Positions 46,501 to 56,000 of a DNA stretch of 64,000 bases are shown here, in pieces. The DNA is from Paludibacteraceae bacterium (GTDB taxonomy: Bacteria > Bacteroidota > Bacteroidia > Bacteroidales > Paludibacteraceae), in NCBI GenBank assembly GCA_016283095.1, contig JAEEMG010000076.1, positions 43,835-107,834 on the forward strand, written 5' to 3'. The notes under the pieces were generated by a model. It was not told the DNA's origin and did no database searches. It was given only the letters and a program-made list of their open reading frames with translations. The position numbers were made by a program, and so were the translations under genes. How positions within the stretch are numbered: the first letter of the stretch is position 1; the number at the start of each line of letters is the position of its first letter.

Positions 46501-47161
46501 CAATAGGTTCTTCATACAACTTACTTTCCATTGTAGGAGTAGAGCCATCAGTCGTATAACGTATCTCAGCACCTTCCACATCACATGAAATGGATATCTT
46601 CTTACTTTCTGCTCCAAAATAAAAACCTGGTTTTGTAACAAATTTCGGAGTTGGCACACGAGTTTCAAATGCCTGGCTATTCTTTGTGCCAGGAGTCGGT
46701 TCCATATAACCGCCATCACCATAAGAAACATTTGGCAACTGCAAAGGATGAGTTATCGAAACAACTTTACCGTCCGCAAATTTGATTTCCAATTTTCCTG
46801 CTTTATACTCCAAATTTTTAGGGAAACTACCCAATATAGCAGAGGAAGACGACTTTATTTCTTCGTCTCCATGGAAAGCAAGGACACTATAACCATTTGG
46901 AATTTTATGACTTTCCTTAAAGACTCCGGTCCAATCGACTTTACCAGACTCTTTATAAGCAGTCACAGTTGCCCCCATCAAATCAACAGCATCTCCATCG
47001 TTGTAGAATTCAATCCACGAAGGAAATTCAGAAGTAGTGCCATCAAAATATGCAGATATATTACATGGCATAATTTCATTTATCCTGACTGTAGCCGACA
47101 CCCCAAAAGATGTGGCAAGCAACATAATAGTTGTAAGTTTTTTTATTATCATGTTCTTCAT
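43577..47161 (-). CDS. T9SS type A CotH-kinase family surface protein with lamin-tail domains
   Basis: About 1,194 residues from MKNMIIKKLTTIML (47161); the open frame reaches back to 47221 but a perfect promoter (47221-47191) lies inside that stretch. A signal peptide (FGVSATV) leads to a lamin-tail domain (INEIMPCNISAYFDG, WIEFYNDGDAVDLMG), a chitobiase-type C-terminal module (AEIRYTTDGSTPTMESKLY), a CotH kinase domain (LPVVAIVTDNVFLNDDE, GLMGLRERTNEDYVFHNYG, WRKKKGGKFRWIVYDTDFG), a jelly-roll-like region, a second lamin-tail (INEVCSSNNKTVDEYGEKPD) and the type A T9SS sorting domain (VIYPNPVDNTLFVEVDSKG, ending TRFIKK). CotH kinases phosphorylate proteins; whether this one is active is not known. 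Exported and probably anchored to the surface. Confidence 0.9.
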   Translation of the reverse strand: MKNMIIKKLTTIMLLATSFGVSATVRINEIMPCNISAYFDGTTSEFPSWIEFYNDGDAVDLMGATVTAYKESGKVDWTGVFKESHKIPNGYSVLAFHGDEEIKSSSSAILGSFPKNLEYKAGKLEIKFADGKVVSITHPLQLPNVSYGDGGYMEPTPGTKNSQAFETRVPTPKFVTKPGFYFGAESKKISISCDVEGAEIRYTTDGSTPTMESKLYEEPIEIKDNKPIRAKAFVEGQLSSDVLTGTFILKSPYSESCTGHDLPVVAIVTDNVFLNDDEIGICVKGTNGIAGPSSCVASKANYNRDWSRPAFFEYFEDGELKCNQKIEIGVTGGCSRQESYKVKSLKMKASKKTGNNRFGYTKFFKDKPFKEVKSLQIRNGGNAYNSLRCRDGFMQSIGKELGIDYQGYQPVAYYINGKYHGLMGLRERTNEDYVFHNYGLDEDEVDEVSLKLEKVSVVAGSIDPYNEMISYVENHYSDPDFYEQLSLRMDVDEYIHWQILEQFVVNTDWPGNNTKIWRKKKGGKFRWIVYDTDFGYGMYSDWAPNYCNANLDMIDFAMGVGDAVNWGNGYDAGGGSYQFNEKAKWKTTLFYHCMQNEDFKLRFATEFLKQLNTNLTEEKIMAKWDSIASLVKKDFCATKEISGSVDDYTNGIKSFTSTRCRKIKEQLLSKFDMSDTKVKFDFKVVLPEELSSVDYLFNKEMKNDVSYSFSAYIGQKIKIEPELPEGYKVKSWHLSDTLVDTRDLITKATEWTYFYDSIMPANNWMATDYDDSKWSVGKGKFGYASDRDYDTKLNYGKDKENKYLTAYFRTTVDCDRDKEFRKVSFKIMYDDAAVVYVNGTKVAVFNLPKDTTYTYDLLAVLPDGYANDEESTFSIDGSLFKKGKNVIAVEIHQNEPASSDMTMKMTASSVSTAKSEVEGDIFEGKVGKDMTVKLYVEEDSSYSRPQLFINEVCSSNNKTVDEYGEKPDWIEIYNAGDTDVDLADMILVNKTKAKTHVFPRFQSDSTTVPANGRILLWADGNADEGPRHLNFKLSADVSQQLILMHSYKGKNDTLDVFTTQTHPKNGSYGRETDGSSELIVFANCSTVDNFGNAIASPRNGNGEVLCDADILAGEKLLDTGIVIYPNPVDNTLFVEVDSKGSHRIQITDCMSRRVVDQESDEFISAVDVKSLTTGVYVITVITDESTYTTRFIKK

Positions 47162-47190
47162 ATTTCCCCTATTACAATGTTGTATATACG

Positions 47191-47221
47191 CAAATGTATC
47201 GAATCGACTTAACAAAAACAA
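47191..47221 (-). promoter_or_regulatory. Promoter of the CotH-kinase gene
   Basis: Minus strand TTG (47221-47219), 20-nt spacer, TACATTTG (47198-47191). Confidence 0.6.
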
Positions 47222-47290
47222 AATTTACGTATTTAAAAATAAGCAAAAAGGTCAAAAAAGCCGACCAAACATTTTTTTTAGGACTATTTG

Positions 47291-47839
47291 TCAACATTTT
47301 TTGTGAAGGACGTAATTATAAGCATCAATTAGATTATTAAGCTCATTCCTCGTCTCCTTCAGAAGAATTAATGCTCTCTCTTTGACATTTCGCTTTTTTT
47401 CGCTTTTAATTTCTGAAATAGCACCCTCTATTGTAAGACGTCGCTCTCTCAGCAACATTTGCAGCAATTTCAGATTATCGATATTCTCTTTCGTGTATTT
47501 TCGAGTACCGCCTCGTGAACGTTGGCTGCAAAATTTTTTTCCAAGTTCAGCAAAAGATTCCTCCCAAAAACGTATTGTTGATTGGCTTTCTCCTATTATT
47601 GATTCGACTTCACTTATTTTATAGTACTTCTTTTCATAGACGGAATTATTAGAATCTTCTGTATCCTCTTTTTCTTCATTATCACCATCCGACACAACTG
47701 AATCTAAATCTTCATCGTCATCTCTCCCCTCCATAATTTCATGGTCACCGACTACTTGAACATCTTTCTCAAATAAATTAGGTGATGGAGCAGTCGAATC
47801 TCCCCAAACTAAAATATCGTCTTCAGAATCATCTACCAT
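47291..47839 (-). CDS. MerR family transcriptional regulator
   Basis: 182 residues. Residues about 70-145 are a MerR winged helix: YYKISEVESIIGESQSTIRFWE, RGGTRKYTKENIDNLKLLQM and LTIEGAISEIKSEKK. Unusually the DNA-binding domain is not at the N-terminus: an acidic, Asp/Glu-rich leader of about 65 residues (VSDGDNEEKEDTEDSNNS) precedes it. A helical C-terminus follows, with no obvious ligand-binding domain. Similar short MerR-like proteins are widespread in Bacteroidota with unknown targets. No visible promoter of its own beyond the ompA terminator. Confidence 0.85.
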   Translation of the reverse strand: MVDDSEDDILVWGDSTAPSPNLFEKDVQVVGDHEIMEGRDDDEDLDSVVSDGDNEEKEDTEDSNNSVYEKKYYKISEVESIIGESQSTIRFWEESFAELGKKFCSQRSRGGTRKYTKENIDNLKLLQMLLRERRLTIEGAISEIKSEKKRNVKERALILLKETRNELNNLIDAYNYVLHKKC

Positions 47840-47864
47840 ACCTCTCCTCGTTGAAATTAATAAC

Positions 47865-47902
47865 CAAAAAAAGAGAAAGAACCGTCGGAACGATTCTTTC
47901 TC
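47865..47902 (-). terminator. Intrinsic terminator after ompA
   Basis: GAGAAAGAATCG and CGGTTCTTTCTC form a stem with a short loop on the minus strand, followed by seven T. 23 nt after the OmpA stop. Confidence 0.8.
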
Positions 47903-47924
47903 AAATGCTTATTGTAAATTCTAA

Positions 47925-49412
47925 TTAGAACTCAACAACAAATGCCACACGACGGTTCTCTGCACGACCCTTAGCAGTCTTGTTGTCAGCAACTGGCTGA
48001 GTATCACCGTAACCAGCAGCAGCCAAACGAGACTCCTCAACACCCTTGCTGATTAGGTACTCCCTTACAGAAGCTGCACGTTCCTTAGAAAGCTGCATGT
48101 TCTTCTCTGCATTACCTACGTTATCTGTGTGACCACCGATATTCAACTTGTATGCTGGGTTCTCCTGCATTACCTTTACTACGTCGTCAAGGATTGCGAA
48201 TGAACTCTTACCCTTGATCTTAGCCTTACCAGTCTCAAACTGGATACCGTTAAGAGCCTTCTTGAACAACTGCTTAACCTCAGCCTTGATTTCAGGACAT
48301 CCCTTGTTCTCCTTGATACCTGGAGTCTCAGGACACTTATCCTCGTAATCATAAACACCGTCGCCATCCTTATCTGTTGGGCAACCGTTCTCATCTACAT
48401 AACCCTTAGCTGCAGCTGGAGTACCAGGACACTTGTCTAGGTAATCAGCAACTCCGTCGCCATCAGAATCCTTTGGACATCCGTTCTCGTCTACCTCAGC
48501 CTCCTTAGGAGTGTCAGCACACTTGTCTAGATAATCTGCGACACCGTCACCGTCTGTATCAACAGGACAACCAAGTGAGTCAACCTGTACTCCTGCAGGA
48601 GTACCCTTGCAATTGTCTTTGTAATCAGGAACTCCATCCTTATCCTCATCTAGTGGACAACCATTAGCATCAACAGTCACATTTGCTGGTGTGTTAGGAC
48701 ACTTATCTAGCTTATCTTCAACACCATCCTTGTCAGAATCCTTAGGAGAACCGAAACAGAACTTCAATCCTAGGCTGTGCATCAACTGCTGATCTTTAGC
48801 ACTACCACACTCATACTGATCTTTGTCATCACCTAGAGTGTAACCATAACGAGCAGTGTAAGTCAATGCCAAACGGTCGTTGATCTTGTAATCACAACCG
48901 ATACCAGCAACGATAACTGGATCACCGCCTTCAGCTCCGATATACTTTTTTGCATCCTTCTCCATCAAGTAGCGATATCCTGCTCCCGCGAAGATGTAAG
49001 GGTTAAAACGACAAGAATCCTTAGTAACAAACTTGAAAGCAGCTGTCAAATCACCGTAAATTTCAGTCAACTTCATCTCTGTGTTGTTACTTGAGTTTGT
49101 ACCAAGAACAAGAGAACCCTTATTGCTCTCATTATCAAACTCTAGACCTTCTTTCTTTGCTCCCAACAATCCATAAGAACCGAAGAATGCCACATCCCAA
49201 CGCTTGTTCAAAAAGCGGTTGACTGAGATACCTCCGTGTCCATAGAAACTATAGTTATCCTTTAGGATACCCATCATGTTGCTCGCAAGCTCTCCTTCAT
49301 ACTCTGTCAAACCTCCGTAGACACCAACTGCCCACTGATTAGACTCTGTCTGAGCTGTAGCAGCAGTAATTCCTGCAACCGCTGCACACGCTAAAGTTAC
49401 AATCTTTTTCAT
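47925..49412 (-). CDS. OmpA family outer-membrane protein with thrombospondin type 3 repeats
   Basis: 495 residues. A signal peptide (AVAGITAATAQTES) is followed by an eight-strand type barrel (about 20-230), five Asp-rich thrombospondin type 3 calcium-binding repeats (about 230-375, units such as DSDGDGVADYLDKCPGTPA), and a C-terminal OmpA domain (380-495) with LNIGGHTDNVGNAEKNMQLS, KERAASVREYLISKGVEE and RAENRRVAFVVEF that holds peptidoglycan. It tethers the outer membrane to the wall. Monocistronic with a strong promoter and terminator, as expected of an abundant protein. Confidence 0.94.
   Translation of the reverse strand: MKKIVTLACAAVAGITAATAQTESNQWAVGVYGGLTEYEGELASNMMGILKDNYSFYGHGGISVNRFLNKRWDVAFFGSYGLLGAKKEGLEFDNESNKGSLVLGTNSSNNTEMKLTEIYGDLTAAFKFVTKDSCRFNPYIFAGAGYRYLMEKDAKKYIGAEGGDPVIVAGIGCDYKINDRLALTYTARYGYTLGDDKDQYECGSAKDQQLMHSLGLKFCFGSPKDSDKDGVEDKLDKCPNTPANVTVDANGCPLDEDKDGVPDYKDNCKGTPAGVQVDSLGCPVDTDGDGVADYLDKCADTPKEAEVDENGCPKDSDGDGVADYLDKCPGTPAAAKGYVDENGCPTDKDGDGVYDYEDKCPETPGIKENKGCPEIKAEVKQLFKKALNGIQFETGKAKIKGKSSFAILDDVVKVMQENPAYKLNIGGHTDNVGNAEKNMQLSKERAASVREYLISKGVEESRLAAAGYGDTQPVADNKTAKGRAENRRVAFVVEF
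48320..48745 (-). repeat. Tandem repeats coding for thrombospondin type 3 units
   Basis: Five imperfect units of about 75-85 bases within the OmpA gene; the adjacent copies around 48420-48560 are the most alike (TCTAGGTAATC/TCTAGATAATC, ACACCGTCACCGTC/ACTCCGTCGCCATC). Confidence 0.6.
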
Positions 49413-49479
49413 CTTTTCGTGTAGAATGAAATTTATTATTTTTTTATTATTTTCTTTTCTTTATCACGTTTCTATGCCA

Positions 49480-49512
49480 CAAATATATAACTTTTTTAGA
49501 GTATTTTATCAA
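49480..49512 (-). promoter_or_regulatory. Promoter of ompA
   Basis: Minus strand TTG (49512-49510), 22-nt spacer, TATATTTG (49487-49480). The leader is about 65 nt, A/T-rich, a feature seen before highly translated genes of this phylum. Confidence 0.5.
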
Positions 49513-49837
49513 AACGTAACATTTTTTTACAATTGCATTGGTTTTCCTCCAAACTTTTATACAAATATTGATAAACTAATTACACTAATACTTACATATT
49601 TACTCCATTAGACTATGTACAAAGCCCAAAAACATTAGAAAAGCTCTCTCATTATCATCACACACTTTACTTATATAAATATGTCTATTTGTCGAATGGC
49701 TTTAATTTGATGCGTTGTTCTTGAACTATATAATATATGTACATATAGAAAAACATATATACACGTATGGGGAGAGCAAATTAGGCGAAACGAAGTATTA
49801 AAAATTGTTAATTTTTATTTTTCATAGCATTATTTTG

Positions 49838-49863
49838 AAAACTCGTTTTGTTTTTTGAGTTTT
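49838..49863 (+). promoter_or_regulatory. Candidate operator (inverted repeat) over the tetR promoter
   Basis: AAAACTC (49838-49844) and GAGTTTT (49857-49863) are inverted 7-mers 12 bases apart, enclosing the TTG at 49848-49850. Position and two-turn spacing fit a TetR-type operator, but the sequence is of low complexity and could be chance. Confidence 0.35.
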
Positions 49864-49877
49864 TTGCCGTAAATTTG
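49848..49877 (+). promoter_or_regulatory. Promoter of the tetR-efflux operon
   Basis: TTG (49848-49850), 19-nt spacer, TAAATTTG (49870-49877), about 32 nt before the tetR ATG. Confidence 0.6.
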
Positions 49878-49908
49878 CAGAGTCTTAAACAAAGTAATTT
49901 TTGTAAAA

Positions 49909-50541
49909 ATGAGTTTGATAGATTCGATAATTGACACATCTACAAAATTATTTAAGAACCAAGGCATAAAAGATGTCAAAATGGATGATATTTCATCTGC
50001 TTTAGGCATCTCAAAACGTACTCTTTACGAGACGATACAAAGCCGCGACGAGCTTATAAAGCTATGTTGCAAGAACTATGCCATGCAACTGGAAATAAAA
50101 TTTGAGTCTGTGTTAAACAAAGAATACTGTTCAACATTTGAGCGAATGCTAACATTAAACGAACTTTACATCAGGCACATACATGACACTCACAAATCCT
50201 TCTTAGAAGAGGTAAAAAAGAATGCCCATTGCAACCCTAAGGAAAAAGAACATAAAGAACTTCAATTAGAGTATTTCGAGCGTTTGTTAAAAGAAGGTCA
50301 AGAGTCAAGAGACGGAAAAACACCTGAAATCGACCCAAGCTTGAAACCAGAAATAATATCAAGGTTGCTGGCGTCACAATTGAAAGCTGTAGTTCTAGAC
50401 CCAATGTTCGACTATACAAAAATGTCGTATTTTGATGTATTTTCCACCTCATGGAGAATATTCATGCGAGGAATAGCGACTGAGCATGGACAAAAAGTCA
50501 TTGAAGAGTGGATTGCCAACAATCACAAAATGACCTTATAA
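49909..50541 (+). CDS. TetR/AcrR family regulator of the efflux operon
   Basis: 210 residues. The N-terminal 50 residues are the TetR helix-turn-helix (TKLFKNQGIKDVKMDDISSA, LGISKRTLYETIQSRDELIK); the rest is a variable helical ligand-binding and dimer domain. It is the first gene of an operon with TolC, MFP and RND efflux genes, so it very probably represses its own promoter and the pump, with a pump substrate as inducer; this is inference. A candidate operator lies at 49838-49863. Confidence 0.93.
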   Translation: MSLIDSIIDTSTKLFKNQGIKDVKMDDISSALGISKRTLYETIQSRDELIKLCCKNYAMQLEIKFESVLNKEYCSTFERMLTLNELYIRHIHDTHKSFLEEVKKNAHCNPKEKEHKELQLEYFERLLKEGQESRDGKTPEIDPSLKPEIISRLLASQLKAVVLDPMFDYTKMSYFDVFSTSWRIFMRGIATEHGQKVIEEWIANNHKMTL

Positions 50542-50583
50542 TTGATGATTAGATTTTCAATAGAATATAAAGAGTATTAATAT

Positions 50584-51924
50584 ATGAAACGAATCACACT
50601 TTCAGCCGCAACATTAGTTGCTCTGCTCTGTGGCACACCAGAGATAGTGGCACAAAGCACAGAAAGCACACAACAGACTTCAATTGTCGCACAAAATGAC
50701 AACAAGAAGATGAGTTTATCACTTCAAGATGCCATCAGCTATGCTCTTGAGCACAACCGTCAGTTGAAAAACGCTTCTCTTGAGGTACAGAAAGCCGAAA
50801 TGCAGCGTTGGCAGACTATAGCACAGATGTTGTTAAATATCGATGGCAACATAGGTTATTATAACATGTTTGGCGAAGAACTTAAGTTTATTGAAGGAAT
50901 GCCAGGATCACCAATGAATCCATATCTTCAGATGGACCTTAAAGCCAGTGCTGGATTATCTGCACAAGGTATTATAGGAGCACAGATGAAACGTATGGCT
51001 AAAGAAATTCAGGAAACTTCTGTATTAAAGACTCAGCAAGAAACCAAATACAGTGTTGAGGCGACATACACACAAATTCTTGCTCTTGAAGAAACTGTGC
51101 GTCTGCTTGAGAAAAACCTAGAAGATCTTGACAGATTGAAATCAATGACAGACAACGCTGTCAAGGCAGGTGTTGCGGAACAGAACGATGCAAATCAGAT
51201 TTCAATCCAAGTAGCATCACTAAAAAGTGGAGTCAACACAACAAAGCGTCAAATTGAATCTCTTTACAATGCATTGATTCTAAACATTGGAGCTGATAGT
51301 GACACAGAAATCACACTGACACAAAGTCTTGATGACGTTGTAAATGCAGGAACAATCATAGAATTGGTAAATTCAAATCTTGATTTAAATCAAAATCTTG
51401 ATTACCAGATGTTAACTAAAAAAACTGAAATTACAGACAAACAAAAGCAGTTGGCAGTAGCGGCATTTATTCCTTCACTCGGTGTCGCTTATAACTATTC
51501 AAACAAGCACTACTTCGGAGATGCATCTCCAAACATGTCTCCCAAAAACACCTTTGTAGCGACAGTTAATGTGCCAATCTTTTCTTCAGGAAAAAGAACT
51601 TGTGCTGTAAAGGAGGCTAAAATAGCTCAGATAGAGCAGGCAAACACAGTGGAAGACACTGAGATTGGATTAAAGGTCAAAGAAAAACAGTTAAAATACA
51701 ATCTTACTTCTGCTTACGAAAACTATACCATTCAAAAAGACAATATTCAAGTGATGTCTGATTTGTTCAACAGCTACGGAGAAAAGTTCAAACACGGACG
51801 TGCTTCTAGTATGGATGTCACAAACTCAAGCATGAGTCTAAATTCTGCACAATCTGACTACATCAAGGCCGTGCTTGAAATGGTAAACGCAAACATCGAG
51901 CTTAAAAAGCTCCTTAACAAGTAA
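50584..51924 (+). CDS. TolC family outer-membrane efflux protein
   Basis: 446 residues with a signal peptide (ATLVALLCGTPEIVAQST). Two outer-membrane efflux protein repeats of long helices: MSLSLQDAISYALEHNRQLKN near residue 45 is the typical opening, and FSSGKRTCAVKEAKIAQIEQ the start of the second. Forms the trimeric exit duct of the RND pump encoded downstream. 42 nt after tetR and 22 nt before the adaptor gene. Confidence 0.94.
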   Translation: MKRITLSAATLVALLCGTPEIVAQSTESTQQTSIVAQNDNKKMSLSLQDAISYALEHNRQLKNASLEVQKAEMQRWQTIAQMLLNIDGNIGYYNMFGEELKFIEGMPGSPMNPYLQMDLKASAGLSAQGIIGAQMKRMAKEIQETSVLKTQQETKYSVEATYTQILALEETVRLLEKNLEDLDRLKSMTDNAVKAGVAEQNDANQISIQVASLKSGVNTTKRQIESLYNALILNIGADSDTEITLTQSLDDVVNAGTIIELVNSNLDLNQNLDYQMLTKKTEITDKQKQLAVAAFIPSLGVAYNYSNKHYFGDASPNMSPKNTFVATVNVPIFSSGKRTCAVKEAKIAQIEQANTVEDTEIGLKVKEKQLKYNLTSAYENYTIQKDNIQVMSDLFNSYGEKFKHGRASSMDVTNSSMSLNSAQSDYIKAVLEMVNANIELKKLLNK

Positions 51925-51946
51925 AAACAATAAAGATATATAAATT

Positions 51947-52990
51947 ATGTACAGAAAATCACTAATTTTCTTAGCAGCCGGCATGATCGCGCTTTCATCA
52001 TGCGGCAAGAAAGACAACGCAAAAGCAGCAGGAGACGCTGTTGCGGTTGCTGACTCTGTAGAGGCTCAGCTTGTGCGAACTGGATTGGTGGAGAAACGCC
52101 AAATCGAACGCAAACTGTCTTGTTCAGCTGTTCTTGACGGTTGGGAAACAGTTGCAGTATCACCTTCAGTGACTGGAATCATCGAGAAAATAAACAAAGA
52201 AATCGGCGACAGAGTAAGCGCTGGTGAAGTTGTGGTACGTATGGATCAGACTCAGCTAAACCAAGCCAAACTTGCTTATGCCAACGTCTCAACAGAGATG
52301 CAGCGTATGGAGGCTCTTCTTGCTGGCGGTAACACGACTCAGCAACAGTACGACGCTCTTAAGCTTCAGTTGGATCAGGCAAAACAAAATCTTGATTTCC
52401 TTCAGAAGAACACTTACTTCAAAGCTGAATGCACAGGTGTGATCGCAGAGAAGAACTACGAGAGCGGCGAACTTTATAACGGTGCTCGTCCTATCTATAC
52501 AATCAAGCAAGTGAATGTACTTAAAGCTTTGGTTAGCATCCCTGAGTCGTACATTCCCGCAATCAAGAAAGGACAGAAGATGAACTTCACATCAGACATC
52601 TATCCAGGAAAGGAGTTCTCAGGAATTATCGATGTCGTATATCCGACTGTTGACGCTTCGACTCACACATTCCAGGTAAAGGTTAAGATTCCTAACGGAT
52701 CAAACACACTTCGTCCAGGTATGTACGTAAAGACTGTTCTTGGTGTAGGAAAAGCAGAAACAATGGTTGTGCCATATATGTCAGTGCTTAAGCTTGTAGG
52801 TTCAAACAATCGCTACATGTTCACAGTACAGCCAAATGGTACAGCAAAAAGAGTAGACGTCACTCTTGGAGACAGATTTGACGACATGGTCGAGATCATC
52901 ACAGACGAAATCAAGCCAGGTGATATCATCGTGACATCAGGTCAGGCTCGTTTGGTAGACGGTTGTGATATAAAAATCATTAATGATTAA
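51947..52990 (+). CDS. RND efflux periplasmic adaptor (membrane fusion protein)
   Basis: 347-residue lipoprotein: lipobox ALSSCGKKDN with Cys near 20. Then the biotinyl-lipoyl hairpin of adaptors (GIIEKINKEIGDRVSAGEVV), a helical hairpin (MQRMEALLAGGNTTQQQYDA), the second half of the lipoyl domain (KAECTGVIAEKNYESGELY) and beta-barrel domain (VKVKIPNGSNTLRPGMYVKT). It bridges the TolC duct and the RND pump. 19 nt before the pump gene. Confidence 0.95.
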   Translation: MYRKSLIFLAAGMIALSSCGKKDNAKAAGDAVAVADSVEAQLVRTGLVEKRQIERKLSCSAVLDGWETVAVSPSVTGIIEKINKEIGDRVSAGEVVVRMDQTQLNQAKLAYANVSTEMQRMEALLAGGNTTQQQYDALKLQLDQAKQNLDFLQKNTYFKAECTGVIAEKNYESGELYNGARPIYTIKQVNVLKALVSIPESYIPAIKKGQKMNFTSDIYPGKEFSGIIDVVYPTVDASTHTFQVKVKIPNGSNTLRPGMYVKTVLGVGKAETMVVPYMSVLKLVGSNNRYMFTVQPNGTAKRVDVTLGDRFDDMVEIITDEIKPGDIIVTSGQARLVDGCDIKIIND

Positions 52991-53009
52991 TTAAGCTAGG
53001 AATTAGGCT

Positions 53010-56000
53010 ATGAGTATATTCAAAACGGCGATTGACAAGCCGATAACAACATCGCTCATCTTCATTGCGGTGATGGTGTTAGGTATATTCTCCTTCAAGA
53101 AACTACCTATCGACCAATTCCCAGAGATGGAGCCTCCATTCGTCTGCGTAATGACCACGTACGCTGGTGCAAATGCCAGTGAGGTGGAGACAAACGTGAC
53201 GAAGATAATGGAAAACACCCTCAACTCAGTGGATGGACTAAAGACATTGACATCCACAAGTAAAGACAACATCTCACTTGTTGCCATGGAGTTTGAGTGG
53301 GGATCTTCACTTGACGAAGCAGTAGCAGATATCCGATCTTTCGTGGATATGGTGAAAGACAATCTGCCAGACGGAGCCAGCACTCCACTTGTGATCAAGT
53401 TCTCTACAAGTTCAATGCCAATCATCCAGTATATCGTACAGGCAAAAGAGTCGTATCCAGGACTTGAAAAAATCCTTAACGATATCGTAGTGCCTCAGCT
53501 TAACCACGTCGACCAGATCGGTAACATCTCTCTAAGTGGTGAGCCAGAGCGTCGTGTATACGTGGATATCGACCAGAACAAGCTTGACGCTTATGCGATC
53601 TCTTTGGAGCAGGTTGGTAATGCAGTAGCAAGCAACAACCTCAACCTTTCAAGCGGTACTATCAAGATGAAAAAAGAGCAGTATGAGCTTGAGGTTAGAA
53701 GTGAGTACGCAGAAAGTTCTGAAATTGAGAACATTGTAGTAACAACTACATCAGATGGCAAGACGATCTACATCCGAGACATCGCCACTGTAAAGGATAC
53801 AATCAAAGACCTTTGCTTGGAGGAGAAAATCAACGGACAAGATGGTGTTCGTCTAATTGTAACAAAGCAGACTGGAGGAAACACAGTACAGATTTGTACA
53901 GACATCAAGAAGGAAATTGAGAAAATCCAAAAGACACTTCCTAAAGATGTCGAGTTCAACCTTCTTTACGACTCTTCAAGAGATATCGTAAATGCGATCA
54001 ACTCACTTGAGGAATCAATCATGTATGCGTTGGTATTCGTGGTTCTTGTGGTATTGTTCTTCCTTGGAAAATGGAGAGCGGCACTTATTATCGGTATCAC
54101 AATCCCAATCTCACTGCTTGTGGCATTCCTGTATCTGTTGGGAGCAGGAAGTTCAATCAACATCATTTCGCTTTGTTCGTTGACAATCGCAGTCGGAATG
54201 GTTGTGGATGATGCGATTGTGGTGCTCGAGAACATTTCAACACACATTCAGCGAGGAAGTTCACCACGAGAGGCCGCTATATATGCGACAAACGAGGTTT
54301 GGGTATCAGTTATCGCAACAACACTCGTTATCTGTGCGGTGTTCGTGCCACTAACAATGGTTACTGGTATTGCAGGTATCTTGTTTAAGGAACTTGGTTG
54401 GATTGTGACAATCTGTTGTTGTACATCAACTGCCGTCGCCATCTCATTGACCCCAATGCTTTGTTCTAAGCTGTTGAAGAACAAGCCTGTTCATATCGAG
54501 AATGGAAAATTGATCGAAGAAGAGGTAAAAGAGGGTTGGTATCACAACACTGTCGTGAAGGCTCTCGACAAAATCGATGCTTTCTATGCAAATGTACTTC
54601 GCTGGTGTTTGACACACAAAAAAGTCACAATGATTGGAGCTGTCGCATTCTTCGCTCTATCTCTTGTACCTATCCTAACAGGTATGATCGGTACAAACTT
54701 TATCTCAAACCAGGATAACGGACGTCTAGTGGTTGATGTTGAGTTGCAGCAAGGCAACAGAGTAGAAGAGACAGCTAAAATTGCACGTAAAATAGAAGCA
54801 CAGTTTGAAGCCGCATTCCCAGAAGAGATCAGACTTATCTCTACTACATGTGGTTCTAACGATGAAGCTGGTATTGGAGCATTGTTCTCATCTACAACAA
54901 ACAACAAGATCCAGATGCGTGTGATCTGTACACGTAAGTCAGAGCGTTCTGTCACTATCGATGAGATCGCAGAAAAACTACGTCAGATTCTTAGCACATA
55001 TCCAGAAATCATCACATACAAGGCAGAAAACCAAGGTGGTTTCGGTGGTCAAGGTGGACAGACTGTTGACATAGAAGTCTTCGGATATGAGTTCGACATG
55101 ACAAGTAAATATGCATACGAGCTAAAAGATTTGATTGAGAAGAACGTTTCTGGAGCACGTGACGTTGATATCAGCCGTGAGAAAGACCGTCCTGAGCTAA
55201 AGGTTATCGTAGACAAAGAGAAAGCGTCTAAACTTGGTTTGACATCTGCGACTATCTCAACTTACGTACACAACCGAGTAAACGGTATGAACGCAGGTCT
55301 TTTGAAGGAAGACGGAGACGAGTATTATATCCTTGTTCGTTTGAAAGAGGAGAACCGTAACTCACTATCTTTGATCAACGATCTTTCTATCCCGACGACG
55401 ATGGGCAGAGTTAAACTTAGTGAGATTGCCAAAGTGGAAGAGTACTGGGCTCCACCTGAAATCGAGCGTAAGAGCCGTCAGCGTATGTTGACAATGAAGG
55501 TGACTCCATACAACACTTCTCTTGGAGAGCTTGCCGCAGAGATTCAAAAGACAGTCGACAAGACTGAAATCCCAGTAGGATGTACAGTGATGTTGTCTGG
55601 AGCATACGAAGACCAGCAAGAGTCGTTCGCCGACATGGGTATGCTTTTGGGTCTTATCATCTTCCTTGTATACGTGGTTATGGCATCGCAGTTTGAATCA
55701 TTGGCTAAGCCATTCATGATCATGATGGCCGTTCCGTTTGCGATCTCAGGTACTATCATCGCATTGCTTGTGACAAACACATATTTGGATATGATCGGTG
55801 TGCTTGGAGTAATCATGTTGGTGGGTATCGTGGTGAAAAACGGTATTGTGCTGGTGGACTACATCGATTTGATGCGCGACCGTGGATACGAGCTTAACGA
55901 GGCTATCGCATTGTCAGGACAGAGCCGTCTTCGTCCGGTGCTTATGACCGCCGCAACCACAGTCTTGGGTATGATTCCTATGACATTGAGTAGAGCGGAA

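Larger units (their letters stand above)
49413..49908. other. 496-base divergent intergenic region between ompA and tetR
   Basis: Contains the ompA promoter (49512-49480), the tetR promoter (49848-49877), an inverted repeat over the tetR -33 box (49838-49863) and a perfect 14-bp palindrome TATATGTACATATA (49734-49747). The stretch 49520-49720 is A/T-rich with no gene, RNA or clear structure. Confidence 0.5.

Noticed and set aside
47162..47221. Twenty-codon upstream extension of the CotH-kinase gene
   Set aside because: The promoter elements fall inside it and the signal peptide begins at the later ATG.
49520..49720. Possible small RNA or gene remnant between ompA and tetR
   Set aside because: No -7 box followed by a terminator, no conserved fold and no residual protein frame could be seen.
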